Source: Opitutia bacterium (lineage in GTDB: Bacteria; Verrucomicrobiota; Verrucomicrobiia; Opitutales; JABJCN01). Taken from it: DNA of 64,000 nucleotides. The position numbers and the translations under genes were made by a program. The stretch spans positions 1-64,000 of the forward strand of contig JABJCN010000216.1 of the NCBI GenBank assembly GCA_018668635.1, written 5' to 3'. Under the pieces are notes generated by a model that saw only the letters and a list, made by a program, of their open reading frames with translations, was not told the DNA's origin and ran no database searches. Below, piece by piece: positions 52,747-61,628 of this stretch. The first letter of the stretch is position 1. Each line of letters begins with the position of its first letter.

Positions 52747-52854
52747 GGGTTGTGTGTAAAAGAAAAGGTGGGGCAGGATAGTTTTATGTGCGTGCCTGAC
52801 AAGAGGAATCGGAGATAGAATACAGGATTGAAAAACTTTCTCTTATCAACCAAT

Positions 52855-53883
52855 TTAGAGATGGCCATATTCAAGAAGGACTTCTGAAATCTGCACAGCG
52901 TTCAAGGCGGCACCTTTCCATAGTTGATCACCGACAACCCAAAGTGCCAACCCGTTGTTCAGAGCAGTATCTTTTCGGATTCGTCCGATGCCACATGATA
53001 CCTTTTCGGAGTAGTCAATTGGCATGGGATAAACAAGATTGGAAGGGTCATCCTTGAGTTCTGAACCGGAAAAACCCTCAATCGCCTCACGGGCAATCGA
53101 AACGGAAACAGGAGAATCAAACTCTGCATTTATAGACATGGAGTGGGCCCGAAGGACTGGTACACGAACGCAAGTACAGGAAACCTCCAGACTGGGATGC
53201 TCGAGGATTTTTCTGCCCTCATTGAGCATTTTCATTTCCTCCCTGGTGTATCCATCGTCCAAAAATGAATCAACGTGAGGAAGAAGGTTGAACGCAATCT
53301 GGTATGGATATACTTCTGGGGCGTAATCTTCGCCCGCCATCAGAGCGCGAGTCTGAGCCTCAAGTTCACGAATAGCTGCAGCACCAGTACCAGAAACTGC
53401 TTGGTATGTAGAGACAAAGAAACGCTTTAGCCCAAATGCCTGATGGAGTGGGAAAAGCCCCATCAATGCAACGGCTGTAGAACAATTGGGATTGGCTACG
53501 ATGCCAGGCTTTTCATTTCTTAGAACATGAGCATTAATTTCGGGTACAACAAGTGGAACCTTAGGATCCATTCTAAAAGCGGAACTATTGTCGACGACAA
53601 TGCAACCTCGATTGACGGCCTCTGGAGCAAGCTTGGAGGAAATACTTCCGCTTGCACTGAATATCGCTAGGTCCAAGTCGTCAAAGGCTTCAGGTTTGGC
53701 TTCATCGATTATCCAGGTTTTTCCTTCCCAGGAGACTTTTTTGCCAACAGATCGAGCAGACGCAAGCAGGACCAACTCCTGAAGAGGAAATTTTCGTTCA
53801 TGCAGAAGGCGGATGAGTTCTTGACCAACCGCTCCAGTCGCGCCGACAATACCGACCTTTAAATTATTAACTGATGGATTCAT
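52855..53883 (-). CDS. asd: Aspartate-semialdehyde dehydrogenase
   Basis: Makes aspartate semialdehyde, the branch point to lysine/diaminopimelate, threonine and methionine. GATGAVGQELIRLL (NADP site), active-site Cys (134 from this ATG) in VANPNCSTAVALMGL, then GAAAIRELEAQ and LRAHSMSINAEF. Start ATG 53883 is preferred; TTG- or GTG-type longer readings would extend into the L,D-transpeptidase gene. About 342 residues. Divergent from that gene. Confidence 0.95.
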   Translation of the reverse strand: MNPSVNNLKVGIVGATGAVGQELIRLLHERKFPLQELVLLASARSVGKKVSWEGKTWIIDEAKPEAFDDLDLAIFSASGSISSKLAPEAVNRGCIVVDNSSAFRMDPKVPLVVPEINAHVLRNEKPGIVANPNCSTAVALMGLFPLHQAFGLKRFFVSTYQAVSGTGAAAIRELEAQTRALMAGEDYAPEVYPYQIAFNLLPHVDSFLDDGYTREEMKMLNEGRKILEHPSLEVSCTCVRVPVLRAHSMSINAEFDSPVSVSIAREAIEGFSGSELKDDPSNLVYPMPIDYSEKVSCGIGRIRKDTALNNGLALWVVGDQLWKGAALNAVQISEVLLEYGHL

Positions 53884-53897
53884 TATGGAACGCGCGG

Positions 53898-54428
53898 ATG
53901 ATGAAAAAGTGCCACGCCTTGTCAATCCCCTCGGCGAGGATTTGGTTGGGCGTTGACATTAATGCACAGAAAATGTGCCTGTTTGAAAATAGAAAATTGG
54001 TTCAACGCTATAGCGTCTCCACATCGAGAAAACTTCCTTCCTGTATCGAAAACTCTTTGGGCACTCCTTGGGGGCTTCACTCAATAGAAAAAAAAATAGG
54101 GGAAGGGGAAAAAGAAGGAATGGTTTTCCACAGTCGTATTCCAACAGGAAAGTGTTTTTTCGAGTATAATGAAGAATACAACAAGCAAAACCTCATAACA
54201 TCAAGAATCCTTCGTTTACGGGGTGTTGAAAAAAAATTAAATGCTGGAGGTAATTGTGATTCATGGAATCGCTATATCTACATCCATGGCACCAATCACG
54301 AAGGGGAAATTGGTATCCCATCCAGCAGCGGTTGTATTCAGCTAAGGAATAGAGAGATTTTGGAGTTATTCGACCTTGTGGAAGAAGGTAGTCTCGTACT
54401 CATTGAAAGGGAACTTATCAACAAATGA
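53898..54428 (+). CDS. L,D-transpeptidase (YkuD domain) protein
   Basis: Around 176 residues. The YkuD core is visible: VDINAQKMCLFENRKLV, TPWGLHSIEKKIGEGE, IYIHGTNHEGEIG and SSSGCIQLRN with the catalytic His and Cys (HGT...SSGC). It forms or edits 3-3 crosslinks or anchors proteins on peptidoglycan. No obvious signal peptide is seen in the first residues, which is odd for an enzyme of the periplasm. The ATG at 53898 leaves a small gap to asd; ATG 53874 would overlap it by 10 bases. Its stop overlaps the dinG start (ATGA). Confidence 0.85.
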   Translation: MMKKCHALSIPSARIWLGVDINAQKMCLFENRKLVQRYSVSTSRKLPSCIENSLGTPWGLHSIEKKIGEGEKEGMVFHSRIPTGKCFFEYNEEYNKQNLITSRILRLRGVEKKLNAGGNCDSWNRYIYIHGTNHEGEIGIPSSSGCIQLRNREILELFDLVEEGSLVLIERELINK

Positions 54429-56494
54429 TCAGCCTACGCAACGAACCAGATACACCCGAAGCACCACCATTTTTTGAGCAACTACCAAAACTAACCGACA
54501 AAATTTTCTCTCAATCCGGCTGGCTGACAGGGGCAATGGGTATGGAACACCGCCCCCAACAGGAAGATATGGCCAGTTCAGTTGCCCAGCACCTACTAGA
54601 TGACTCTCCTCTTCTATTTGAAGCAGGAACTGGGGTTGGCAAGAGTCTGGCTTACTTGCTCCCGGGAATTATGATGAGCCTTGAGACAAGGCGACCGTTT
54701 ATTATCTCATCGAATACCATTTCACTGCAGGAGCAAGTGTTGCAAAAAGATATCCCTCTGTGTTCCAGATTTTTTGCAAAAGTTCCAGAACTTGAAAAAT
54801 ACAAGAAATTCGAAACAGCACTCCTCGTTGGCAAGGGTAATTACCTGTGTCCCAATCGTCTGGCTGCTGCCATCCGAGCAAAGACCGAACTCTTTCCCTC
54901 CGAGAATTTATCTGAACTGGGAAGAATTGCAGACTGGGCAAAAGAAACGAAACACGGCATGCGGCAGGAACTGAGTCCAGCACCCACTACTGAAATTTGG
55001 ACTCAGGTAAACGCGGACTCCTCCACATGTAGCAGAAAAAACTGCAACGCAAGTCACTGTCACTACCAAAAAGCAAAGGCCAGGATACAGAAAGCCAACG
55101 TCCTTATACTAAACCACAGCCTCCTGTTTGCTCTTCTTGGGGCAGGAATGCATCCTGAAGGGAAAACATCAGGTGTCCTCTACCCTCAAGACTTCATGGT
55201 ACTTGATGAGGCACATCGTATTCCAGCGATTGCAACGGAACATTTCGGACTCGACATTAGCTCATATGGACTGGGTCTAGCGCTTAAGCTCCTCTATAAT
55301 CCGAAGCGTAAGCGTGGGCTCTTCACAAAAGTTGGGACACCGAAGGATTGCCAAATGGTTACAGACGCAATCCGTTCTTCTGAAGGTTTTTTTCATTATG
55401 TGCGCGACGCTTACCTTATGGAAAGGCCAATTACCCGTTTAATGGAACCCGCAGCTGGCGACCTCGATAGCTTGCACCCAATATACTATCTGACCCAACG
55501 AATTGCTACAATCGCAGAAAACCTGAGTAACGAACGCGTTATTGATGAACTGAAGGATCACCGCGATAAAATCCTAAATTACTACCACAATATACATGAA
55601 TTCTGGAGAATGGATAAAAAGGACCACGTACACTGGTTTGAGCGAGGCGGCCGAAAAGGAATTATCACACACCTAAAAACTGCACCTGTTGATGTGGCTC
55701 CCTATCTAAGGAAACATATATTTTCAAGGAACACAGGTGTTATCCTAACCAGTGCAACACTAAGTATTTCAGGTTGCATGGATAATTTCCAGAAAGCAGC
55801 CGGTGCAGAGGAACAACCTTCGGTAATCCGTGACTCACCATTTAATTATCAAGATAAGGTTAAAGCCTTTATTGCAGAAGACTCTCCGGATCCACTACCC
55901 CAAGGGGAAAAAGATCAACTCGTTAAATTTCTCGCTGAAAATATTGAATATTTTACATCCAACATAAAGGGAGGAAGCTTGGTACTTTTCAACAGTTATA
56001 AAGACCTTTATGCTGTAGCAGATATCCTGTCAGAAAGTATTCTGATAAAAAATCGACCTCTTTTTATCCAAGGTCGAGAACTTTCCCGCACAAAAGCACT
56101 TAGACAATTCTCAAATGCAGGTAATGGACTTCTCCTTGGCACAGACACCTTTTGGACAGGAGTAGATGTCCCAGGACCTTCACTCTCCCAAGTTATAGTG
56201 ACTCGCCTTCCCTTTGAGAACCCGACTCATCCCATTGCCCAAGCCCGTCAGGAATGGCTTCGGGCAGAAGGGCGCAATCCATTCCTTGAATTAACCTTAC
56301 CTGATGCAATCATTAAGTTCCGTCAAGGGATAGGAAGACTCATCCGCAACAAAGAGGACCAAGGTATACTAACAATACTAGACTCAAGAGTCCTTCGGAA
56401 AAACTATGGTTTGCATTTTCTCAATGCCCTACCACTACAACACAGAAACTTTAACTCTCAAAGCAGACCTAACTTGCGAGAATTTGGTATTTGA
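54425..56494 (+). CDS. DinG-type Fe-S DNA helicase (XPD family)
   Basis: 689 residues of superfamily 2 XPD-like helicase: Walker A EAGTGVGKS (66-74), four Cys at 142, 202, 207 and 212 that bind a 4Fe-4S cluster, DEAH at 261-264, and the C-terminal ILTSATLSISG, TFWTGVDVPGPSLSQVIVTRLPF and FRQGIGRLIRN motifs. Related to DinG, which unwinds 5'-tailed DNA, D-loops and R-loops. Starts with overlap to the L,D-transpeptidase gene. Confidence 0.93.
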   Translation: MISLRNEPDTPEAPPFFEQLPKLTDKIFSQSGWLTGAMGMEHRPQQEDMASSVAQHLLDDSPLLFEAGTGVGKSLAYLLPGIMMSLETRRPFIISSNTISLQEQVLQKDIPLCSRFFAKVPELEKYKKFETALLVGKGNYLCPNRLAAAIRAKTELFPSENLSELGRIADWAKETKHGMRQELSPAPTTEIWTQVNADSSTCSRKNCNASHCHYQKAKARIQKANVLILNHSLLFALLGAGMHPEGKTSGVLYPQDFMVLDEAHRIPAIATEHFGLDISSYGLGLALKLLYNPKRKRGLFTKVGTPKDCQMVTDAIRSSEGFFHYVRDAYLMERPITRLMEPAAGDLDSLHPIYYLTQRIATIAENLSNERVIDELKDHRDKILNYYHNIHEFWRMDKKDHVHWFERGGRKGIITHLKTAPVDVAPYLRKHIFSRNTGVILTSATLSISGCMDNFQKAAGAEEQPSVIRDSPFNYQDKVKAFIAEDSPDPLPQGEKDQLVKFLAENIEYFTSNIKGGSLVLFNSYKDLYAVADILSESILIKNRPLFIQGRELSRTKALRQFSNAGNGLLLGTDTFWTGVDVPGPSLSQVIVTRLPFENPTHPIAQARQEWLRAEGRNPFLELTLPDAIIKFRQGIGRLIRNKEDQGILTILDSRVLRKNYGLHFLNALPLQHRNFNSQSRPNLREFGI

Positions 56495-56575
56495 ACCCAA
56501 GGACTGCACCTTCTTGACGTCAGAGGTTTCTTCGCCTAATAAACATCCCTTTTTTAAATTCCGAGACTTTCCCAT

Positions 56576-57295
56576 ATGGCACTGATAGCATTTGGTAATT
56601 CTGACATTGGTCTACACCGTGAGCAGAATGAGGACAGCTTCCTGGTTGACAATGACCTGCAACTATTTGCAGTGGCGGACGGCATTGGAGGACTTCCCTA
56701 TGGGGATAAAGCCAGCGGTATGGCAATGGAGTGTCTCCAGTTGTGGGCAAAAGAAAATCAAGGCATTGATTCAGAAGATGAATTTAAGGCTGCACTTGAA
56801 TTTGTAAATGAGACTGTCACAGAGGAAGGCGTTGCACTTACCCCCGACACAGGTATCGGCACAACCATCTCAGCCCTGGCTGTAAAGGGAGCCAAAGTAC
56901 TTGTTGGTCACATTGGGGACTCTTCAGGATTTCTCTTTCGTAAAAACGGGGCAGGCAAACTGACAACCGATCACACAATCGCACAGGAAATTTTTAACAA
57001 ACTGGAACCTGGTGAGGAAATGCCAAATATCCCTGAATACTACCATCATTCACTAACACGTTGCGTGGGCCAACAAGCGGATTTTCACCCTGATGTCCAC
57101 GCTTTCGACTTGTATAAAGGGGATCAACTTCTCATCTGCACCGATGGAATAACTGACCTTATTCAGCCAGACGAAATGTATCAAATGGCACTGGAGGCTG
57201 AAAAACCTGACGACTTTGTTGGCAATCTCATTCGCATCGCCAATAAAAGAGGGGGGCATGACAATTCAACGGCTGTTGCTGTATTTGTTGCATAA
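56576..57295 (+). CDS. PP2C-type serine/threonine phosphatase
   Basis: 239 residues of the Stp1/PrpC kind: HREQNEDSFLV, AVADGIGGLPYGDKAS (metal Asp in ADGIGG), GTTISALAV, GHIGDSSGFLFR, CTDGITDLI (metal Asp) and GGHDNSTAVAV. It would dephosphorylate Ser/Thr phosphoproteins. The usual partner Ser/Thr kinase is not in the window. Next gene starts within its 3' end (38 bases). Confidence 0.93.
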   Translation: MALIAFGNSDIGLHREQNEDSFLVDNDLQLFAVADGIGGLPYGDKASGMAMECLQLWAKENQGIDSEDEFKAALEFVNETVTEEGVALTPDTGIGTTISALAVKGAKVLVGHIGDSSGFLFRKNGAGKLTTDHTIAQEIFNKLEPGEEMPNIPEYYHHSLTRCVGQQADFHPDVHAFDLYKGDQLLICTDGITDLIQPDEMYQMALEAEKPDDFVGNLIRIANKRGGHDNSTAVAVFVA

Positions 57296-57626
57296 GTTGG
57301 TGCCTTGGGATTCAATCGTGCGCTCTGAAAAGTTCCTAAAACTAATCGAAAGCAAAGGGGAAAATCCTCTTCTGCTTTTCAGTTATGGCCAAGCCCTTTT
57401 AGATGAAGGCAAAACTAAAGCCGGTACGCTTCCACTAGAGAAATGTGCAGAGAACGATAAGGACTGGATGATACCACGTATCCTATTAGGTAAGGCACAT
57501 CTTCAACTGGGAAATATGGATGAGAGTAACAATTGGCTTAAATCAGCGCTAAAACTTGCTATTGAGCAAAAACACGACGATCCCGAAGCGGAAATTCGTG
57601 AACTGCTCTTAGGGATAGAGGTTTAG
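57258..57626 (+). CDS. Small TPR-type protein coupled to PP2C gene
   Basis: About 122 residues from ATG 57258; a GTG at 57318 is possible. It has helix pairs of tetratricopeptide type: NPLLLFSYGQALLDEGKTKAGTLPLEKC and MIPRILLGKAHLQLGNMDESNNWLKSALKLA. Likely a small adaptor for protein-protein contacts. It overlaps the PP2C gene by 38 bases in another frame, so translation is coupled. Its partner is not known. Confidence 0.75.
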   Translation: MTIQRLLLYLLHKLVPWDSIVRSEKFLKLIESKGENPLLLFSYGQALLDEGKTKAGTLPLEKCAENDKDWMIPRILLGKAHLQLGNMDESNNWLKSALKLAIEQKHDDPEAEIRELLLGIEV

Positions 57627-57662
57627 TGATTTCACAAGAACCCATTGGTGTTCTACTGAATT

Positions 57663-58577
57663 CTAGGTATATTCCCAAAGTTTATTCGGATAGACACCTT
57701 CATCTATACGTTCCAGAATTGCAGCCTCTACCGCAGTTCTCTCCTCGGCATAAGTCATACCAAACCAACTTTCCTCAGTAGGCAGTACACGAAGTGTTGC
57801 ATCACCATCAAGGATAAGTCTGCTGATCACCTCCGGCAGGAAAAACTCAGCATTCAAGTCTCCCTCATTGGCAGACAAAAAGTCCTCAAAGTTATCATTC
57901 AGTGCCTGTAGTAATTCTGACTGTAGAGCGAAAAGGTTTAAGGAAACAAGTTCTTCTCCAGTAAATTGAATCCCATGCTTGCGAGAATGCACAAACGTTT
58001 CACTTATATTCCAACTGAGCTCTTGATGCTCTTTCAATGACTTGAGGAAACCCTGTTCATCAACCTCACATATTCCACGGGAAACAGATCCATGACCGGA
58101 CAAGGTGTTCCTGAGACGATAACCACCCAGAGCAAACCGCATCCCGTTGAAGCCAGAAGTGTCATTCTTAAGAAATCCGACAAGGTCCTGAAAAGCAGAG
58201 GCGCCATAAAAGTCATCTCCATTGATAACAATAAACGGGCCTGACAACTCATGCCTTGCCGCAAGAACGGCGTGACCGGTGCCCCAAGGTTTTGTCCGAC
58301 CTTTCGGCGAAATTCTTTCACATGGAAGGTCTTCCAAGTCCTGATAAACACAGACCACCTTAAGCTTTGATGGAAATCTCGATATAACCAGTTTTCTAAA
58401 TTCTAATTCAAAACTCCGACGAATAACAAAGATAACCTTCTTCACACCTGCACGCCATGCATCGTAGACTCCGTATTCAAGAAGTGTCTCTCCGTTGGGA
58501 CCGATACCAGTCAACTGCTTGAGTCCGCCAAAACGATTCCCCATCCCGGCAGCAAGGACTACAAGTGAAATATTCAT
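57663..58577 (-). CDS. Sugar-nucleotide-type nucleotidyltransferase (NTP_transferase)
   Basis: 304 residues. LVVLAAGMGNRFGGLKQL is the nucleotide-binding loop of the sugar-1-phosphate nucleotidyltransferase group (GlmU, RmlA, GalU N-domain), followed by PWGTGHAVLAA and the metal Asp pair in VINGDDFYG. The C-terminal region has no left-handed helix repeats. It may activate a sugar phosphate for the envelope; the sugar is unknown. Divergent from the glycosyltransferase at 58661, with 83 bases between. Confidence 0.85.
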   Translation of the reverse strand: MNISLVVLAAGMGNRFGGLKQLTGIGPNGETLLEYGVYDAWRAGVKKVIFVIRRSFELEFRKLVISRFPSKLKVVCVYQDLEDLPCERISPKGRTKPWGTGHAVLAARHELSGPFIVINGDDFYGASAFQDLVGFLKNDTSGFNGMRFALGGYRLRNTLSGHGSVSRGICEVDEQGFLKSLKEHQELSWNISETFVHSRKHGIQFTGEELVSLNLFALQSELLQALNDNFEDFLSANEGDLNAEFFLPEVISRLILDGDATLRVLPTEESWFGMTYAEERTAVEAAILERIDEGVYPNKLWEYT

Positions 58578-58660
58578 TATAATAATTCTTTGAAATTTAC
58601 ATTTCGAATAGCGTGAGCTTTAATAAGAGAAAGATGGATTGATTCAAGCTTTGTCCTTAA

Positions 58661-59917
58661 ATGCGCGCACTTCTTACCTCACATGGATCCACCGGTGACA
58701 TTTATCCAGTCATCGCTCTTGGCAAGGCATTAGCGGACGCAGGGCACGAGGTCCGGTTTGCTACAGTTCCATACTTTAAGGACGAAGTGGAACGCGCTGG
58801 TCTAGCGTTTATACCCGTCCCTCCCGATTGGGATCAGGATCGACTAACAGAAGCAATGCGAAACCTAAGTCGCACTAGAAATCCGGTGCGACTTCTCCAA
58901 AAGATATACAAACAATCAATTCCCTTCATTGGCGAATTGATGGAGCGGCTTGAATCAGCAATGGATGACTGTGATATCGTGGTATCATCCTATCTTTTTG
59001 CTCACTTCAGGGTATTGGCTCAAAAAAAGAAAAAGCCATTCGCAGTCATCACTTTTAGCCACAACGTAGTCCCTTCACCAAATTATCCACCATTCCCTAT
59101 TGCCAAGCTTTGGCTCATGCCTCGGTTTGCACAAAAGTTCTGGAACCGACTACTGTGGAAGGCATCCGATCGATTTATTCTCTTGGCTCTCAACCGTACA
59201 ATGGGCGGACATTTAAAAAACACTGATAGCCCAAAAATAAAATATTTCCTGATGAACCCAGGCGATCTCTCTCTGGTCGCTGTCTCAGAAAAACTCCTTA
59301 AACCAGAGGGATCGACCCAAGGGAGGTTCAAATTCACAGGTTACCTTCGCTGGCAATCGGAAGAAGACGCTTCACTGGAAAAGGTAATCAATGAATTCAG
59401 TGGGGGAGAAAAATTACCGATCCTCACTTTTGGAAGCGTCTCATTTGATAAAACTGAAAAGCTGATGCAACGCTTTCTGAATAAATGGCCCGAGGGTAAA
59501 AAACTCATTATTCAAGCTGGCTGGGCGGGGCTCTCGCTACTTGAAGAATCTCCTGGGATACTAGTCATAGGTAAAGTATCTCATGACCAGTTATTCCGTT
59601 ATGGATCAGTGATCATTCATCATGGAGGTGCCGGTACAACTGCATCAGCTCTTCATGCAGGAGTTTCACAAATAATCATCCCGCATTTCGGTGACCAATT
59701 CCTGTGGGCGAGGGAAGTCAGGCGACTCGGTTCAGGAATCCGAATTCGCCGTAGAAAATGGCCGGAACGAATTGGCCCGGCAGTTTCCTTTGTCGAGAAT
59801 TCGTTCCAAATGAAGGAAAAGGCAAAGGAATTGGCGGCAATATTATCAACCGAAGACGGGCGAAGGAATGCTGTGCGTGAACTTGAACTTCTCCATTCTG
59901 CCAACATTAAAAGGTGA
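58661..59917 (+). CDS. GT1-family (MGT/UGT-like) glycosyltransferase
   Basis: 418 residues of GT-B fold. LLTSHGSTGDIYPVIALGKALADAGHEVRFAT at the N-terminus is typical of macrolide/sterol glycosyltransferases and UGTs; the C-terminal donor motif HHGGAGTTASALHAGVSQIIIPHFGDQFLWA is the family signature. Acceptor is not predictable: lipid, polyketide or carotenoid glycosylation are possible. The gene ends at a strong bidirectional terminator shared with the HU gene. Confidence 0.9.
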   Translation: MRALLTSHGSTGDIYPVIALGKALADAGHEVRFATVPYFKDEVERAGLAFIPVPPDWDQDRLTEAMRNLSRTRNPVRLLQKIYKQSIPFIGELMERLESAMDDCDIVVSSYLFAHFRVLAQKKKKPFAVITFSHNVVPSPNYPPFPIAKLWLMPRFAQKFWNRLLWKASDRFILLALNRTMGGHLKNTDSPKIKYFLMNPGDLSLVAVSEKLLKPEGSTQGRFKFTGYLRWQSEEDASLEKVINEFSGGEKLPILTFGSVSFDKTEKLMQRFLNKWPEGKKLIIQAGWAGLSLLEESPGILVIGKVSHDQLFRYGSVIIHHGGAGTTASALHAGVSQIIIPHFGDQFLWAREVRRLGSGIRIRRRKWPERIGPAVSFVENSFQMKEKAKELAAILSTEDGRRNAVRELELLHSANIKR

Positions 59918-59958
59918 TAGACCAGTTTTTATAATTCTTCCAAGCATGCCAGAAATAA

Positions 59959-59990
59959 AAAAGCCTGCAGGAATATTCCTGCAGGCTTTT
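59959..59990. terminator. Bidirectional terminator of the glycosyltransferase and HU genes
   Basis: A perfect 32-base palindrome with arms of 16 bases around ATTCCTGCAGGC, flanked by AAAA and TTTT, so each strand shows a GC stem followed by T bases. Lies between convergent genes at 59917 and 60014. The strongest terminator-like hairpin in the window. Confidence 0.9.
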
Positions 59991-60013
59991 AAATTTCTGA
60001 TAACTGGAGTAGC

Positions 60014-60292
60014 TTACTTAGCAGCAGCCTTAAGACCAGCACCAGCCTTGAACTTCACAGCCTTGGATGCTTTAATCTTAATTTTATCACCAGTGCGAGG
60101 ATTCACACCAGTACGAGCAGCGCGTTTAACTACAGAGAAGGTACCGAACCCAATGAGTTGGACGGATCCATCCTTTTTAACGCCAGAAGTGATGCCAGCA
60201 AGTACTGCACTAACAGCAGCATCAGCAGCAGCTTTGGAGGTGTCGCCACCGAGGTTTTTTTGAACAGCTTCTACAAGTTCAGATTTATTCAT
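60014..60292 (-). CDS. hup: HU-family DNA-binding protein
   Basis: 92 residues from ATG 60292: MNKSELVEAVQ, GGDTSKAAADAAVSAVLAGI, VQLIGFGTFSVVKRAARTG with the beta-arm sequence GVNPRTGDKIKIKAS. It bends DNA and compacts the nucleoid. A longer reading from 60331 adds 13 non-conserved residues, so the shorter start is used. Ends before the strong terminator at 59959-59990. Confidence 0.95.
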   Translation of the reverse strand: MNKSELVEAVQKNLGGDTSKAAADAAVSAVLAGITSGVKKDGSVQLIGFGTFSVVKRAARTGVNPRTGDKIKIKASKAVKFKAGAGLKAAAK

Positions 60293-60400
60293 ATTCTTCG
60301 CTTTATTATTGGAGGTTAACAAGTTCTTCAATTCTTATGAACTCGGCTCCATTTCTGGGATAGAGAGGGGAACCTCGTCAACCCAAAATCAAAAAAAAGA

Positions 60401-60631
60401 TCAATTTTTTTTATTTTTGCGATTTGTCGGGGCAAAATCTGGATCAATTTTGCCTTGAAAACCTTCGTGACAAAGTCGCATGAGACGTTTCAGTGACTCA
60501 ACTCTTGATATATTTTGCTCCTGGGCAACCTGCTCCGCACGTCGAAGGAGCTGTCTGGCCATTGTAAAGGCCTGTTTTGATTCTGCACCGAGCCCTTCAA
60601 ACACCTTTGCCAGCTGTTCTTGCTCATTCAT
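60401..60631 (-). CDS. Small helical protein of unknown function
   Basis: 76 residues from ATG 60631 (a longer reading would overlap the upstream gene). Predicted all-helical with charged residues (MNEQEQLAKVFEGLGAES, AFTMARQLLRRAEQVAQEQ, ESLKRLMRLCHEGFQG) and a Lys/Asn-rich end. It starts 2 bases after the ygfZ stop on the same strand, so it is co-transcribed. Family not recognised. Confidence 0.65.
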   Translation of the reverse strand: MNEQEQLAKVFEGLGAESKQAFTMARQLLRRAEQVAQEQNISRVESLKRLMRLCHEGFQGKIDPDFAPTNRKNKKN

Positions 60632-60633
60632 AA

Positions 60634-61533
60634 TTAAATAATATCGGTAATTTTGAGTCCTGAACCATCTTTTAAAAACCAAGATTCGGATGCCGCCTTT
60701 TCAGCAAAACGACGTCGCAACATTACAATGGCGATCCATTTATTTAAATGTGATACTCTACAGGAACTTCGAACCTCGCCGGCATCATCATCACCGCAAA
60801 GTATAGCATCACCATAAACCGGCACCTCCCCTCTGCCTTCAACCCGAAAAAGTCGGCGCTGAACCCGACCCATGGCTTTAAGCCGTGCCATAACCTCCTG
60901 CCCGAGATAACACCCTTTGTTAAAAGAAACCGCATCATGTTCCAAGCCCCCTTCCTGCGGAAGGTCTCCCGGACCTATATCCGTTGGAATAGAAGGGTTG
61001 CCAGAATGGATTCGCAGAAAATCCAGTTTCTCAAAATTCTGTAGTGTACCTTCCAGTTCAAAGATAAAAGAGGACGGAACCAGAACATCATAATGTTCCT
61101 CTGAAATCCATCGGCCATGAAATGAAAGACATCCGGATGTATCACTGAAACAACCTTTCGAAGAAAACTTATGACCATTATTTAATTCATTAACCCCAGC
61201 AATGACCACCCATTTGCCTAAATCCTGTTTTTCGAAATAAACCTCATCAGCTATTACATTCTCCACCAATAACCTTTCCAGATTTTCAGAAGTGATGTGA
61301 TAGCTGATTACATCAAAGCATTCGCTCCCTCGCTGGCAGACAAACGCATCTGCCCTTACCTTTCCCTTAAGTCCCAGAAAAAGTCCGTAGGTAACAGGAT
61401 TCTTTTCCGAGCGATGTAAATTATTGCTGAACTGGCTCTGTAGGTAGTCTGCTGCATCTTCTCCTGTTACCCGAACCCAACCCGCCATATGGTTTTCCCA
61501 TATTCGTAAATCCTTTTCGCTTTGCATCATCAT
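60634..61533 (-). CDS. ygfZ: YgfZ-type folate-binding protein, Fe-S cluster repair
   Basis: About 299 residues. The family motif KGCYLGQEVMARLK and the block GLEHDAVSFNKGCY are clear, and the N-terminal GcvT-like folate-binding region has GWVRVTGEDAADYLQSQFSN. YgfZ binds tetrahydrofolate and helps assemble or repair certain Fe-S proteins such as MiaB. ATG 61533 or neighbours (61530, 61527) are possible starts; TTG 61545 is less likely. Divergent from aroF with about 95 bases between. Confidence 0.9.
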   Translation of the reverse strand: MMMQSEKDLRIWENHMAGWVRVTGEDAADYLQSQFSNNLHRSEKNPVTYGLFLGLKGKVRADAFVCQRGSECFDVISYHITSENLERLLVENVIADEVYFEKQDLGKWVVIAGVNELNNGHKFSSKGCFSDTSGCLSFHGRWISEEHYDVLVPSSFIFELEGTLQNFEKLDFLRIHSGNPSIPTDIGPGDLPQEGGLEHDAVSFNKGCYLGQEVMARLKAMGRVQRRLFRVEGRGEVPVYGDAILCGDDDAGEVRSSCRVSHLNKWIAIVMLRRRFAEKAASESWFLKDGSGLKITDII

Positions 61534-61628
61534 ATTTAAAATCAAATATTACCAATGTAAGGCTGAATAGGCACCACACCCTTTTCAAGCTTGATAGACT
61601 ACAAGAAAAAACTATCAACCTACGCCCC

